Assembly (NCBI GenBank): GCA_019359235.1
Contig: JAHHHT010000018.1
Location: forward strand, 62,001 to 126,000
Origin: Oscillatoria princeps RMCB-10
GTDB taxonomy: Bacteria; Cyanobacteriota; Cyanobacteriia; Cyanobacteriales; Oscillatoriaceae
Direction of reading: 5' to 3'
Length of the DNA: 64,000 bases
The notes below the pieces were generated by a model. That model was not told where the DNA came from, searched no databases, and was given only the letters and a program-made list of their open reading frames with translations. Every line of letters starts with the position of its first letter. Within the stretch, counting starts at the first letter, position 1. Shown piece after piece: positions 52,460 to 61,687 of this stretch. Position numbers and translations under genes: made by a program.

Positions 52460-53914
52460 CTAGTTGCGAACCCAGCGCGTCACCCCACCGGCTCCATCAA
52501 TGAGGGTAATCCCCTGGGTTTGCAACTCGTTGCGAATGCGGTCAGCTTCGGCAAAGTTTTTCGCCTTGCGAGCGGCTTGTCGCTGCTGGATCAGCGCTTC
52601 AATCTCCGCATCGCTAATCCCACCGGCACCTGACGCCTGCTCGGATGGCTGCGCCTCCAAACCCAACACCTGCGCCAGCCGAACCAGCGTGTTCCACTGC
52701 AGCTCCAGCACCGCCGGCGGCGTCTGCGTTTTCCCCTCATGCACGAGGATATTCCCCTCCCGGCGCAACTCCTTTGCCAGCTCAAACAGCACGGCTAGAG
52801 CCCCCGGCGTATTAAAGTCATTATCCATCGCCGCCTGGAAACGCTCCACCTGTTCAGGGATTAAACTCTCCCCGGCTTTCTCCCAGCCCAGCTGCTTACC
52901 ATATTCGCCCCCAAAAAGCAACCCCTCTTTGAGAGTATTCCAGCCATTTTGGGCGGCGGCGAGCGCCTCGCCGGTAAAATCAATGGGCTTGCGGTACTGA
53001 GCCGTCAGAACAAACAGCCGCAGCGCCATTGGATCTGGCCCATTCGGCGCATCCAAAAGCTGCCGGATAGTGGTGAAGTTGCCCAGCGACTTAGACATCT
53101 TTTCGCCGCCCACGTTCACCATGCCGTTGTGCAGCCAGTAACGGGCCAGAGGCTTGCCGGTGACCGCTTCCGACTGGGCAATTTCATTTTCGTGGTGGGG
53201 GAAAATCAAATCCGCGCCCCCCATGTGGATGTCGATGCTTTCCCCCAAACCGTCGCGCACCATCGCCGAACACTCAATGTGCCATCCCGGACGACCGGCA
53301 CCCCAAGGCGACTCCCAAGCCGGTTCCCCCTCTTTAGCCGCCTTCCACAAAGCAAAATCAAACGGATCTTGTTTTTTCTGGTCGTCTGGGTCTTCCGCAC
53401 CCACCCGACCGCTAGCACCGGCTTGCATGTCGGAGAGCCGGCGTCCGGAGAGCTTGCCGTATTCGGGGAACCGGCGCACCGAGTAATAGACATCACCGGC
53501 TGCTGGGTAGGCGTAGCCCTTGTTTTCCAGCTCGCCGATCAGCCGCTTAATGCCATCAAGGGTGTGAGTGGCGCGGGGATACAGATCCGCTTCCAGCACA
53601 TTTAGCCGCTGCATGTCCTCAAAATAGGTTTGGGTGTAGCGTTCCGCCACCTCCTGCATCGACGAGCCCTCTTGCCGAGCGCGGTTGAGAATTTTGTCGT
53701 CAATATCGGTAAAATTCTGAACGTAGCGCACCATGAAGCCGCGCCACAGGAGATACCGGCGCACCGTATCCCACACGATATAAGAGCGGGCGTGGCCCAA
53801 GTGGCAGTAGTCGTACACCGTCACCCCACAGCAATACATGCGCACCTTGCCGGGTTCGAGCGGCTCAAAGGGTTCCTCGCGACGGGTCAGGGTGTTGTAC
53901 AGTGTGAGGGCCAT
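52460..53914 (-). CDS. cysS: Cysteine--tRNA ligase
   Basis: A 484-residue class I aminoacyl-tRNA synthetase that charges tRNA-Cys using ATP. MALTLYNTLTRREEPFEPL is the standard N-terminus. CCGVTVYDYCHLGHARSY contains the HIGH-type signature (HLGH) and zinc-ligand Cys. Further zinc ligands lie in WHIECSAM and GGADLIFPHHENE, and KMSKSLGN is the ATP-binding loop. The C-terminal helical anticodon-binding region ends with LIDGAGGVTRWVRN. The ATG at 53914 fits the family; a TTG at 53944 is possible but unlikely. The gene is divergent from the COG0523 GTPase gene, with 129 bp between. Confidence 0.96.
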   Translation of the reverse strand: MALTLYNTLTRREEPFEPLEPGKVRMYCCGVTVYDYCHLGHARSYIVWDTVRRYLLWRGFMVRYVQNFTDIDDKILNRARQEGSSMQEVAERYTQTYFEDMQRLNVLEADLYPRATHTLDGIKRLIGELENKGYAYPAAGDVYYSVRRFPEYGKLSGRRLSDMQAGASGRVGAEDPDDQKKQDPFDFALWKAAKEGEPAWESPWGAGRPGWHIECSAMVRDGLGESIDIHMGGADLIFPHHENEIAQSEAVTGKPLARYWLHNGMVNVGGEKMSKSLGNFTTIRQLLDAPNGPDPMALRLFVLTAQYRKPIDFTGEALAAAQNGWNTLKEGLLFGGEYGKQLGWEKAGESLIPEQVERFQAAMDNDFNTPGALAVLFELAKELRREGNILVHEGKTQTPPAVLELQWNTLVRLAQVLGLEAQPSEQASGAGGISDAEIEALIQQRQAARKAKNFAEADRIRNELQTQGITLIDGAGGVTRWVRN

Positions 53915-54043
53915 AGTAAAGCAATGGTGAAATGAGATCGGCAATAATGAGGGTAGCAGGGATGCCAGCCAACATCCATGCGTGCCGGTGTTTCTCTTTA
54001 TTTAAGGCTATCCTCGCATTTTCTGACGTTTTTGAGCGACGCT

Positions 54044-55213
54044 ATGCAAGCAGCAAGTACCTCCTCCGCCCCCTCCCAGGTCATGGAAGCCCCCAAACAT
54101 GGCCTGCCGGTGACGATTATTACCGGCTTCCTCGGGAGCGGCAAGACAACCCTACTCAACCACATCCTCACCAATCAGGAGGGAGTGAAGACAGCTGTTC
54201 TGGTGAACGAGTTTGGTGAAATCGGCATCGACAACGAGCTGATCGTCGCCAGCGGCGATGACATGGTGGAGCTGAGCAACGGCTGCATCTGCTGCACCAT
54301 CAACAACGATTTGCTCAATGCGGTCTACAAAGTCTTGGAGCGCCCGGACAAAGTGGACTACATGGTTGTGGAAACCACCGGCCTTGCTGACCCCCTGCCG
54401 GTGGCTCTGACCTTTTTAGGCACGGAACTGCGCGACCTCACCCGCCTGGATTCGATCATCACCGTGGTGGACTCGTCGAATTACAGCCTCGACCTGTTTA
54501 ACAGCCAAGCGGCTTACAGCCAGATTTACTACGGCGACATCATTTTGCTCAACAAGGTGGATCTGGTGGATGAAGCCGACGCGGATCTGCTGGAAGTCAA
54601 GATTCGCGATATCAAGTCAGGTGCCAGAATTCTGCGCACGACACAGGCGCAAGTGCCCCTGGCACTGGTTCTCAGCGTCGGTTTGTTTGAGTCTGACCGC
54701 TATTTCCAAACGGAAGCGCCGGCAAAAGACCACGACCACGACCACGACCACGACCATAACCGCGCCCATGACCGCGCCCATGACCACGCTGAGTGCGACC
54801 ACGACCACGGCCATTGCGCCCATGACCATGACCATGACCACGACCACGACCACGAGCATCACCACCACCACGAGCATCACTCCCATCACCTGGAAAATGA
54901 CGGGTTCATTTCTGTTTCTTTCCAGAGCGACCGGCCCTTGGCGATTAAAAAGTTCCAGAATTTCTTAGACAATCAGCTGCCCGCGAATGTCTTCCGCGCC
55001 AAAGGGATTCTCTGGTTTGATGAAAGTCCGAAGCGTCACATTTTCCACCTGTGCGGCAAGCGCTTCACCATTGACGATGAGGAGTGGAAAGGTCAGCCGA
55101 AAACCCAGATTGTTCTGATTGGGCAAAATTTGGAACGCGAAAAGTTGCTAGCGCAGATCCATGAATGTGTCTGTCTGCCGGCACGCGAGAAGCCCAAGGG
55201 GTTCGGGAAGTAA
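54044..55213 (+). CDS. CobW/COG0523-family metal-chaperone GTPase with a long His-rich loop
   Basis: A 389-residue G3E GTPase. The P-loop GFLGSGKTT (28-36), the family metal-binding GCICC motif (Cys81, 83, 84), ETTGLADPLP and LNKVDLVD are all present, followed by the C-terminal CobW_C domain. Residues 229-282 form an extraordinary metal-binding loop of 54 residues with 26 His, mostly HD and HH units. Family members deliver Zn, Co or other metals to client proteins. The loop points to zinc or nickel/cobalt buffering. No Zur-like operator was recognised in the short divergent promoter region. ATG 54044 is preferred over an upstream GTG. Confidence 0.92.
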   Translation: MQAASTSSAPSQVMEAPKHGLPVTIITGFLGSGKTTLLNHILTNQEGVKTAVLVNEFGEIGIDNELIVASGDDMVELSNGCICCTINNDLLNAVYKVLERPDKVDYMVVETTGLADPLPVALTFLGTELRDLTRLDSIITVVDSSNYSLDLFNSQAAYSQIYYGDIILLNKVDLVDEADADLLEVKIRDIKSGARILRTTQAQVPLALVLSVGLFESDRYFQTEAPAKDHDHDHDHDHNRAHDRAHDHAECDHDHGHCAHDHDHDHDHDHEHHHHHEHHSHHLENDGFISVSFQSDRPLAIKKFQNFLDNQLPANVFRAKGILWFDESPKRHIFHLCGKRFTIDDEEWKGQPKTQIVLIGQNLEREKLLAQIHECVCLPAREKPKGFGK

Positions 55214-55336
55214 CCTGCATTTAGGACGCTCAAGCGACGCTAGCACACGCAGATAAACGCAGATAGCACAAAGTGAAATCTGCGTGGGTCTGCGTCGCTC
55301 GCGGCTTGCAATTTTGGATTGGGGATTGAGGAAGTA

Positions 55337-55382
55337 AATCTAAAATCTAAAATTTAAAATCTAAAATCTAAAATCTAAAATC
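55337..55382 (+). repeat. Short tandem repeat of ATCTAAA
   Basis: Five or six imperfect AAATCTAAA units lie immediately before the dtd start codon. Such word repeats (also AAAATCCAAAATCC at about 14022) are typical of spacers in this genome. It leaves no obvious Shine-Dalgarno sequence for dtd. Confidence 0.6.
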
Positions 55383-55385
55383 GCC

Positions 55386-55841
55386 ATGCGAGTCGTTGTT
55401 CAGCGGGTTAAATCTTCTCAAGTTACGGTTGGGGGTCAAGTGGTTGGCCAAATTAGTCGGGGGCTGAACTTGCTGGTGGGAATTGCCGGCACGGATACAG
55501 AGGCGGAGCTGGACTGGATGGCTCGCAAGTGCTTGGAACTGCGTTTGTTTCCGGGGGAAGCCGGTGGTGAGAGTCGCTGGGATAAATCGGTTCAAGAAAT
55601 CGGGGGGGAGCTGTTAGTGGTGAGCCAGTTTACCCTTTACGGGGACTGTCGCAAAGGGCGGCGACCCTCTTTTGACAGATCGGCGGCACCCGAAACCGCC
55701 AAACAGCTTTACGAACAATTCATAAGCAAATTGCGGCAGAGCGGTTTGCGGGTGGAAACCGGCTCTTTTGGAGCCATGATGCAAGTCACTATCGAAAACG
55801 ATGGTCCCGTTACCCTGCTGCTAGAGAGAGAGGCTAGCTAG
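55386..55841 (+). CDS. dtd: D-aminoacyl-tRNA deacylase
   Basis: A 151-residue DTD protein that hydrolyses D-amino acids, and probably glycine mischarged on tRNA-Ala, from tRNAs. [17 protein letters not shown] is the standard N-terminus. The two active-site motifs, SQFTLYGD (about 80-87) and [10 protein letters not shown] (near the C-terminus), are intact, and length is normal. It probably forms a homodimer. The gene is single, with a likely terminator overlapping its 3' end. Confidence 0.95.
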   Translation: MRVVVQRVKSSQVTVGGQVVGQISRGLNLLVGIAGTDTEAELDWMARKCLELRLFPGEAGGESRWDKSVQEIGGELLVVSQFTLYGDCRKGRRPSFDRSAAPETAKQLYEQFISKLRQSGLRVETGSFGAMMQVTIENDGPVTLLLEREAS

Positions 55842-55886
55842 AGGAGTTCTAAATGATTAGTGAGAGCCTCTCTGTTTTCTTTTCTT
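55827..55886 (+). terminator. Candidate intrinsic terminator of dtd
   Basis: AGAGAGGCT, formed by the last codons of dtd, pairs with AGCCTCTCT 29 bases downstream and is followed by GTTTTCTTTTCTT. The T-rich tail is good, but the stem is short and the loop long. Confidence 0.45.
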
Positions 55887-55993
55887 GGCGCTTTTGGCTG
55901 AGGCGCGGGTTATTAAAAAAATAATTTTCACAAATCAATTATAACCGCTACAGAGCGCCGTTACCACCGCAGGACAGGCGTCTCGCCTGAGGG

Positions 55994-56572
55994 TTAAAGG
56001 GACTCGAGGCTCTTGATATGCTCCCACCAGCGATTGAGGGGAAAATAAACAACCGGTGCCCAGAGGCTGCTGAGGATAGCAGAGGAGAGGGCAATCAGCT
56101 GGTGGCGGGTCCAAATTTCAGCCAGGGTGTTATATCCGAAAAGGCTAAACTGAAGAGCGGTGACCGTCTCTGCCAGGACAGTCATGCCAAACACAATCAG
56201 GGACACGGAAATAAAATCTTCATGGACATAGCGGTCTTTCTGCAAGCGAGCGGTCAAAATGCCAACCAGAGCGAGGCTGAGAGCGTGGGTGGGATGGGGA
56301 GCGGTCATGCCGTCTTGGAGCAGCCCCAAAGCCACCCCGGCTGCGGCTCCTTGAAAGGCTGTGCGCTTAACACTCCATGCCACCACCCAGATTAACAGCC
56401 AGTTGGGCGCAATGCCCAGCAGTGTCATTCCGGGAAAGCGAGTTGGCAACAGCAGCAAGCACAAGAACGCAGAGCCAACCGCTACCAGCGCATTGACCAG
56501 CTGACGGTTCTGGGCGCTCCAGCGAGACAGTTTGCTCAAAGAGTTAGTTCTGATTGCTGCTGTTTGTCTCAT
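55994..56572 (-). CDS. mreD: Rod shape-determining protein MreD
   Basis: A 192-residue membrane protein with five or six hydrophobic segments, in the canonical place after mreC. GIAPNWLLIWVVAWSVKR and GAAAGVALGLLQDGMTAP match cyanobacterial MreD (the LGLxxD motif). It links MreBC to cell-wall synthesis in elongation. The ATG at 56572 overlaps the mreC end by 29 bases, implying translational coupling. A longer frame to 56629 is possible. Confidence 0.88.
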   Translation of the reverse strand: MRQTAAIRTNSLSKLSRWSAQNRQLVNALVAVGSAFLCLLLLPTRFPGMTLLGIAPNWLLIWVVAWSVKRTAFQGAAAGVALGLLQDGMTAPHPTHALSLALVGILTARLQKDRYVHEDFISVSLIVFGMTVLAETVTALQFSLFGYNTLAEIWTRHQLIALSSAILSSLWAPVVYFPLNRWWEHIKSLESL

Positions 56573-57347
56573 CTTGGCGCTGCTGTGGAGAGATATCTGT
56601 CTCAGGGATTGGCTTATTTGGGGATACAACCACCCACTCCAAGGCGTTCACCGGCGCAGAAAGCTCTACGATCGCCTCAGGAGCGGGACTTTTGCTAAGA
56701 TTCACTGACTCTATACGTCCGACGGGAATGCCGGGGAGAAACAGCTGAGAGACGGGCGAAGTGGCAACCACATCACCCCGGCGGACATCTGGAACTTTAT
56801 CAAAAAACTCCATCACAGCTCGGTTGGCTCCCTGTCCCCGCATAAAACCCATGTTGCGGCTGCGGCTGACTGTTACCCCGACGCGAGAAGACGGGTCGCT
56901 GATCAGCAGGACGCGGCTGGTGCGGTCTGTGACGGCGTCTACCAGACCGATTAAACCGCCCGGGCCGGTGACAATATAACCCTTCTTTATGCCATCAGAC
57001 CTGCCGCGCCCCAAGGTCACTTGCTGCCACCAGTGGTCGGCAGACCGGCCCACAACGGGTGCGACGATGCCTTGGTCCCGATTGGCCGAAACGTACCCCA
57101 GTAGCTTTTTGAGCTCTTGGTTTTGCTTTTCCAGTTCGACTAACCGCTCGTCTACTGCGAGCATGCGGGCTTTTTGCCGCTGTTCTTCTAGAGTGGGACT
57201 CGACTCGAAAGGACGGGTTACTGCCCGGAAGACCTCAAAGATAATTGAACCTTGGTTCTGCTGCACCGCGACAGCCGCACCGATGGCCAGAACCGCCAGT
57301 GCAACTTGTAAGCCATGCCGATCCCACCAGCGACGCAATGTGTACAT
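56544..57347 (-). CDS. mreC: Rod shape-determining protein MreC
   Basis: A 267-residue protein with an N-terminal membrane anchor (about 13-33), a coiled coil (about 60-85, DERLVELEKQNQELKKLLGY) and a periplasmic two-beta-barrel body with VGRSADHWWQQVTLGRG and GGLIGLVDAVTDRTSRVLLI, as in MreC. It forms the periplasmic scaffold of the elongasome. The C-terminal tail (PETDISPQQRQDETNSSNQN) is disordered. The ATG at 57347 fits the family, while upstream residues look non-coding. It follows mreB by 108 bp. Confidence 0.92.
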   Translation of the reverse strand: MYTLRRWWDRHGLQVALAVLAIGAAVAVQQNQGSIIFEVFRAVTRPFESSPTLEEQRQKARMLAVDERLVELEKQNQELKKLLGYVSANRDQGIVAPVVGRSADHWWQQVTLGRGRSDGIKKGYIVTGPGGLIGLVDAVTDRTSRVLLISDPSSRVGVTVSRSRNMGFMRGQGANRAVMEFFDKVPDVRRGDVVATSPVSQLFLPGIPVGRIESVNLSKSPAPEAIVELSAPVNALEWVVVSPNKPIPETDISPQQRQDETNSSNQN

Positions 57348-57455
57348 AAAGGGTTGAAAGTTTTGAGTTCTGAGTTGTGAGTGAGTTTTCAGGCTCGTCC
57401 GGCGGGAAGTTGGAAATCGGTTTTTTTTTATTGAACACTCAAGACTCAAAACTGG

Positions 57456-58499
57456 TTACATATTTCGCGAGCGACCGCTGAACACGCGCTCCAGCTGTTT
57501 GAAGTTTTCCAGCACGCGACCTGTTCCGAGCACGACGCAGCTGAGCGGGTCGGCGGCGACGTGGGTGACAATGCCGGTTTCGTGGCTGATCAGGGTGTCT
57601 AGCCCCTTCAATAAAGCGCCGCCTCCCGCTAGCATGATGCCCCGGTCGATAATGTCGGATGCCAGTTCAGGGGGGGTTCGCTCTAGGGTGCGCTTCACCG
57701 CTTCCACAATCACGGCCAGGGGTTCGGCCATGCTCTCGCGAATTTCTGGCCCTTTAATGGTGACGGTTCTGGGCAGACCTGAGAGCAGGTGCAAGCCGCG
57801 CACGTCCATACTGGCATCATCGCCATCTTGCGTTGGGTAGGCCGAACCGAGCTGAATTTTGATCTCCTCAGAGGTTCGCTCCCCAATCACCAGGTTGTGG
57901 ACTTTTTTCATGTACTGGACGATAGCTTCGTTGAGCTCGTCCCCGGCGATCCGCACTGATTCGCTCAGGACGGTTCCTTGCAAGCTGAGAACGGCCACTT
58001 CTGTGGTGCCGCCGCCAATATCGACGATCAGGTTGCCGGTTGGCTCTGCCACCGGCAGCCCCGCACCAATGGCGGCAGCCACCGGCTCGTCGATCAGGTA
58101 CACATCTCTGGCACCGGCCTGAGCGGCAGCTTCCATCACCGCCCGCCGCTCTACCCCTGTTACCCCTGAGGGGATGCCAATCACAATCCGGGGGGAAACG
58201 AGGGTTCGGCCTTCATGCACCCGCCGGATAAAATGCTTGAGCATCAGTTCGGCTGTGTCAAAATCGGCGATCACCCCATCGCGCAGGGGGCGGAGGGCTA
58301 CCACGTTGCCGGGGGTGCGGCCTAGCATTTTTTTGGCGTCTTCTCCCACCGCCAGCGGCACTTTTTCGTTTTGGTCAATGGCCACTACAGAGGGTTCTTG
58401 GAGAACAATACCTTTACCGGACACATAGACTAGGGTGTTGGCGGTACCGAGATCGATACCCATGTCCCGGGATAAAGAAAAGCGATTGAAAAGACCCAC
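57456..58499 (-). CDS. mreB: Rod shape-determining protein MreB
   Basis: A 347-residue actin-like ATPase. DMGIDLGTANTLVYV is the phosphate-1 motif, DIGGGTTEVAVLSL phosphate-2, and GGGALLKGLD the adenosine motif. It polymerises under the cytoplasmic membrane and positions cell-wall synthesis, with MreC and MreD encoded directly after it. Full length, with the usual MreB start GLFNRFSLSRDMGID. It is first in the mreBCD operon and divergent from ssb. Confidence 0.97.
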   Translation of the reverse strand: MGLFNRFSLSRDMGIDLGTANTLVYVSGKGIVLQEPSVVAIDQNEKVPLAVGEDAKKMLGRTPGNVVALRPLRDGVIADFDTAELMLKHFIRRVHEGRTLVSPRIVIGIPSGVTGVERRAVMEAAAQAGARDVYLIDEPVAAAIGAGLPVAEPTGNLIVDIGGGTTEVAVLSLQGTVLSESVRIAGDELNEAIVQYMKKVHNLVIGERTSEEIKIQLGSAYPTQDGDDASMDVRGLHLLSGLPRTVTIKGPEIRESMAEPLAVIVEAVKRTLERTPPELASDIIDRGIMLAGGGALLKGLDTLISHETGIVTHVAADPLSCVVLGTGRVLENFKQLERVFSGRSRNM

Positions 58500-58861
58500 A
58501 GGTTTTTACGCCCCCACAATCAAATGCTTCTGTCTGCAACTATAGTGTAGCCGTGCTGGATTCTATTACGTTTTTTATCCGGAGTCCAGTCAGAGGGAGA
58601 AATTCATTGGGCCCGACAGGCCCTGGCAGCCACACCGTATAATCCTGGCAGCCGGCTGCCGAATCCGGCTATAATTAAGGCTTGCTTAAATTTTGCGGCG
58701 CTCGCACGCAGGTCACTGCCCCATCTGGCGAGGGCGTCTGATTGCTGTCCCCAACGACACCGACAGGCGCGTCGATTTACCAGGGGAGGAGCCATCTTTG
58801 GCCGCCCTTGTCGCTATCATCATTATGAACAGTGCATCAGCACTCAGCACTGAAGAGCATT
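58500..58861. promoter_or_regulatory. Divergent mreB/ssb promoter region
   Basis: Two TATAAT hexamers lie on the plus strand at 58638-58643 and 58670-58675, upstream of ssb. Neither has a good TTGACA at 16-18 bases: CTGGCA at 58645-58650 is 19 bases from the second. On the minus strand TACACT (about 58544-58549) may serve mreB. CCGGCTGCCGAATCCGG is an imperfect dyad between the -10 boxes. No gene is supported, although a frame runs through from 58693. Confidence 0.35.
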
Positions 58862-59242
58862 ATGAGTCTCAATGTCGTAACCTTAGTGGGCCGTGTGGGC
58901 CAAGACCCTGATGTCAAGTATTTCGAGTCAGGCACCGTTAAGTGTCGGTTGACTCTGGCTGTAGACCGCCGGACTCGCAACAGTGATGAGCCTGACTGGT
59001 TCAGTTTGGAACTGTGGGGCAAAACGGCAGAAGTTGCTGCCAACTACGTCCGCAAGGGCAGTTTGATAGGGGTTCAAGGTTCGTTGAAGTTCGATCGCTG
59101 GCAAGACCGCAATAGCGGCGTCAAGCGCTCGACACCAATCATTAAAGTTGATCGACTGGATCTGCTGGGTTCCAAACGGGATTCAGACCCTAATGCGGCC
59201 AATTATAGCAGCGGCGGTGGCTACAGCGGCGGGGAGTTCTAG
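58862..59242 (+). CDS. ssb: Single-stranded DNA-binding protein
   Basis: A 126-residue SSB with one OB fold. MSLNVVTLVGRVGQDPDVKY is the family start, and WFSLELWGKTAEVAANYVRKG with GVQGSLKFDRW is the ssDNA-binding core. The C-terminus is short and ends GGGYSGGEF, a reduced acidic tip compared with the enterobacterial DDDIPF, as usual in cyanobacteria. The upstream ten residues of the longer frame are not family-like, so the ATG at 58862 is used. Confidence 0.94.
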   Translation: MSLNVVTLVGRVGQDPDVKYFESGTVKCRLTLAVDRRTRNSDEPDWFSLELWGKTAEVAANYVRKGSLIGVQGSLKFDRWQDRNSGVKRSTPIIKVDRLDLLGSKRDSDPNAANYSSGGGYSGGEF

Positions 59243-59356
59243 CTTTTTTACTGTTGGGCGTGCCAGCCCGCGCCCTAGCTGACCCGCTTTCGACCGGCGT
59301 CAAACCGCCCAGCAGTCCTGTTAAAATTTACCTCCCGCACTCTAGGACACTCACCG

Positions 59357-59788
59357 ATGGCTTATTGGCTGTTAAAAAGTGAGCCGCAGGATTATTCCTA
59401 CGCTCAGCTGGAAACAGATGGCACGGGAATTTGGGATGGTGTGAGCAATCCGCTGGCCCTCAAGCATCTGCGGGCGACGCTCCCTGGCGACTTGGCGCTT
59501 TTTTACCACACCGGCAGTCAGCGCCAGGTGGTTGGTATTGCTGAGCTGATCTCTCCACCCTACCCCGATCCCAATCTCAATGACCCCAAACGGGTGGTGG
59601 TCGATGTGCGACCGGTGCGCCGGCTCCCCCAACCTGTCACCCTGACCCAAATGAAGGCAAATGGCCATTTTGAAGGGTTCGATTTGCTCCGCCTCTCTCG
59701 CCTTTCTGTGGTGCCGGTGTCTCCTGAACACTGGCGGCGAATTCTCTATCTGGCGGGTGAGTGGCAGAGCGGGCAGTTTTACCACTGA
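59357..59788 (+). CDS. EVE domain protein
   Basis: A 143-residue single-domain EVE (PUA-like) protein. MAYWLLKSEPQDYSY is the diagnostic start, followed by WDGVSNPLALKHLR, GDLALFYHTGSQRQVVGIAE and a C-terminal LRLSRLSVVPVSPEHWRRI. EVE domains bind modified bases in RNA or DNA. Stand-alone members are widespread, and their bacterial role is not settled. The gene lies 114 bp after ssb on the same strand and might be co-transcribed with it. Confidence 0.92.
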   Translation: MAYWLLKSEPQDYSYAQLETDGTGIWDGVSNPLALKHLRATLPGDLALFYHTGSQRQVVGIAELISPPYPDPNLNDPKRVVVDVRPVRRLPQPVTLTQMKANGHFEGFDLLRLSRLSVVPVSPEHWRRILYLAGEWQSGQFYH

Positions 59789-60017
59789 ACCGCGCCTGAG
59801 CCACAGGACGCGGCTGCTTCCCGCTCTCCCAGAGCGCCAAGGGAAGAGGGGAAAGAGTCAGAGGTTTAGTCTTTTAGCACATAAAGGCGTCTTTGTCTAG
59901 GAGCGGTAAATAAATTTACTGGCTTGCAACTGTGCCGGCATCCCCAATTTGCGGATGGGCTTTTAGAATTGTCTGATACAGACAAGTTCTGGCGGCGTTC
60001 CAGACGCCGTTGAGATT

Positions 60018-60812
60018 ATGCCTTACCAGTTATCAGCTACCAAACTGCAGAGTCTAAAGCGGTGTCCGCAAGCCTATTATTTCCGCTACGAGCGCGGGAT
60101 TAAGCCCCCAAGTTTCTCCAAGTCAGATGCGCTGGGAACTGCTCTGCACCAGGCTTTGGCTAAGATTTACTGGAACTGGCACTACTTGGAGGCAAAACCA
60201 GGGAGAGATTGGATTGACTTCTGCTGGAGTGAACAGCAGAAAAAGCTGGATGATTCCCAAATTTATGAGGGTTTGGAAATTCTCAGGTTCTCTTATAGCC
60301 GTTTTATTGCCAGTCTGCCGGCTCTCCACAAACCTGTGGCTGTGTGAGGGAAAATTCAAGGAAGTCTGCCGGTTGAGAATTTGGAGTTTTATCTATCTGG
60401 GCGCTACGACCGGCTGGATTGGCTGGATGACGGTCTGGAGTTGATTGACTATAAATCTAATAAGGTGGTCAAGCCACCCGAGCCAGATGTGGTTGACCTG
60501 CAACTTGGCTTGTACTATCTGGCGCTGGAACAGAAATACGGGCAAAGTCTGAAGCAGCTGAGTTTAATCTATCTGCGCACCGGCGAAAAATTCTGCTTTG
60601 ACGCCAGCCCCGAACACAAGGAAATGGCGGAGGAAACTATCGCTGAAATCGCCCTGCGGCTGCGGGAGGAGTCCGACTGGGAACCGGCACCGGGGGAGCA
60701 ATGCGCAAAATGTTATTATGCCCGCTATTGCCCCGCTGTTCAAGATCAGCCGCAACCTTTGCCTGCTGATGCTAAGCCTCGGAAAGCGTTGCAGCTGTTA
60801 CTGGATTTTTAG
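60018..60812 (+). pseudogene. PD-(D/E)XK nuclease (Cas4/RecB-like) interrupted by an in-frame TGA
   Basis: Both halves lie in the same frame, 264 codons in total, with a TGA at 60345-60347 (codon 110). The first half has SLKRCPQAYYFRYERG (first Fe-S Cys) and GTALHQALAKI. The second has RYDRLDWL, the catalytic ELIDYKSNK and the C-terminal Fe-S cluster CAKCYYARYC. Across the TGA the sequence reads PVAV-stop-GKIQGSLPVENLEF, as in an intact homologue with one amino acid there. It is probably a nonsense mutation or sequencing error; everything else looks undamaged. It could be a DNA-repair exonuclease. No CRISPR array is nearby. Confidence 0.75.
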
Positions 60813-60910
60813 AGAGTGTTTATAACGAAAAGTGAACAAGACAGAAACCGGGTTGATTGGTGGGCCATCACAGAGCAGTTAACCCAGCAAAAGAAACCCG
60901 GTTTCTCATC
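60810..60910 (+). repeat. Dispersed repeat copy 2 plus AAACCGGGTT hairpin
   Basis: Directly at the nuclease stop codon lies TTAGAGAGTGTTTATAACGA followed by AAAGTGAACAAG and CAGAAACCGGG, matching 17519-17563 (minus). The GAAACCGGGTT then pairs with AACCCGGTTTC 40 bases later (60893-60906), so a long-loop hairpin could form at the gene end. The arms share the core of family A elements. Confidence 0.55.
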
Positions 60911-61008
60911 CCTGCTGGGTTTTTAGCTGCTGGGGGCTGGCGTTGCGCACTTTATTATTATAAACTAAAAGCAGAGAACTGACAAGTGACAACTCACAAC
61001 TCATTAAT

Positions 61009-61647
61009 ATGGTCAACCGCTGGCGAACTGGTTTAATTTCGGGTTGCTTGTCCGCTTTGGCTTGGATGGCGACTGCACCGGCAGTGCCGGTGAGGGCAGG
61101 TCTTTTTGATGGCCCTGTTGACCGGCTGCCGGTGGAAGAACGTCTTGCTTTGCGCAATGGCAAGACTGTTGTCACCGGCGAAGAAGGGAACTATGTGGGC
61201 AAGGTGCTGGTGCCGGCAACGCCTGATGTGGTTTGGTCGGTGCTGACGGATTACGAGAGTTTTCCTAAGTTTCTGCCGAATGTTGTTTCCAGTAAAATTA
61301 TGGAAGCGAATGGCAATCGCAAAGTTGTGGAGCAGGTGAGCGAGCGACAGGTATTTCTGGTGAGTGTGACTTCGCGGGTGCGCACCGAGAATACCGAAAC
61401 AGAGAAACAGCGGATTGATTTTCGCTTGGTGGATGGGGATTTAAAAGAGTTGCAAGGTTCCTGGCTCATTGAGCCGGTTTCTGAGATTCCAGGGAGAGAG
61501 CCGGCACAGGTGCTGATTACGCAAGAGGTGCGGGCTAAACCGAAGGGGGGAACTCCTGAGGGGATTTTCTATGATATATTTAAAGGTGCGATTGAGGGGA
61601 ACTTAAAGGCGATTCAGAAGGAGGTCAATAAGCGCTCGGCGAAGTGA
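61009..61647 (+). CDS. SRPBCC (START-like) lipid/ligand-binding protein, exported
   Basis: A 212-residue protein. The N-terminal hydrophobic stretch (about 8-30, LISGCLSALAWMATAPAVPVRAG) looks like a signal peptide. The rest is a cyclase/dehydrase-type SRPBCC fold: GKVLVPATPDVVWSVLTDYE, FLPNVVSSKIMEANGN, and a late GAIEGNLKAIQKEV helix. Similar cyanobacterial proteins are annotated polyketide cyclase/COQ10-like. The ligand is unknown. It faces the toxin-antitoxin pair across a bidirectional hairpin. Confidence 0.82.
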   Translation: MVNRWRTGLISGCLSALAWMATAPAVPVRAGLFDGPVDRLPVEERLALRNGKTVVTGEEGNYVGKVLVPATPDVVWSVLTDYESFPKFLPNVVSSKIMEANGNRKVVEQVSERQVFLVSVTSRVRTENTETEKQRIDFRLVDGDLKELQGSWLIEPVSEIPGREPAQVLITQEVRAKPKGGTPEGIFYDIFKGAIEGNLKAIQKEVNKRSAK

Positions 61648-61687
61648 TGCCTGCCGTGCCGGTGGGCGCGAAAGGCTCTATGCCTTA

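Noticed and set aside
54617-54889. A Val/Met-rich minus-strand frame
   Set aside because: It is the antisense of the His-rich loop (CAC/CAT/GAC codons read as GTG/ATG/GTC) in the COG0523 gene.
60018-60812. Frameshift as explanation for the split nuclease
   Set aside because: Both halves are in the same frame (the second start is a multiple of three from the first), so a nonsense codon, not a frameshift, separates them.
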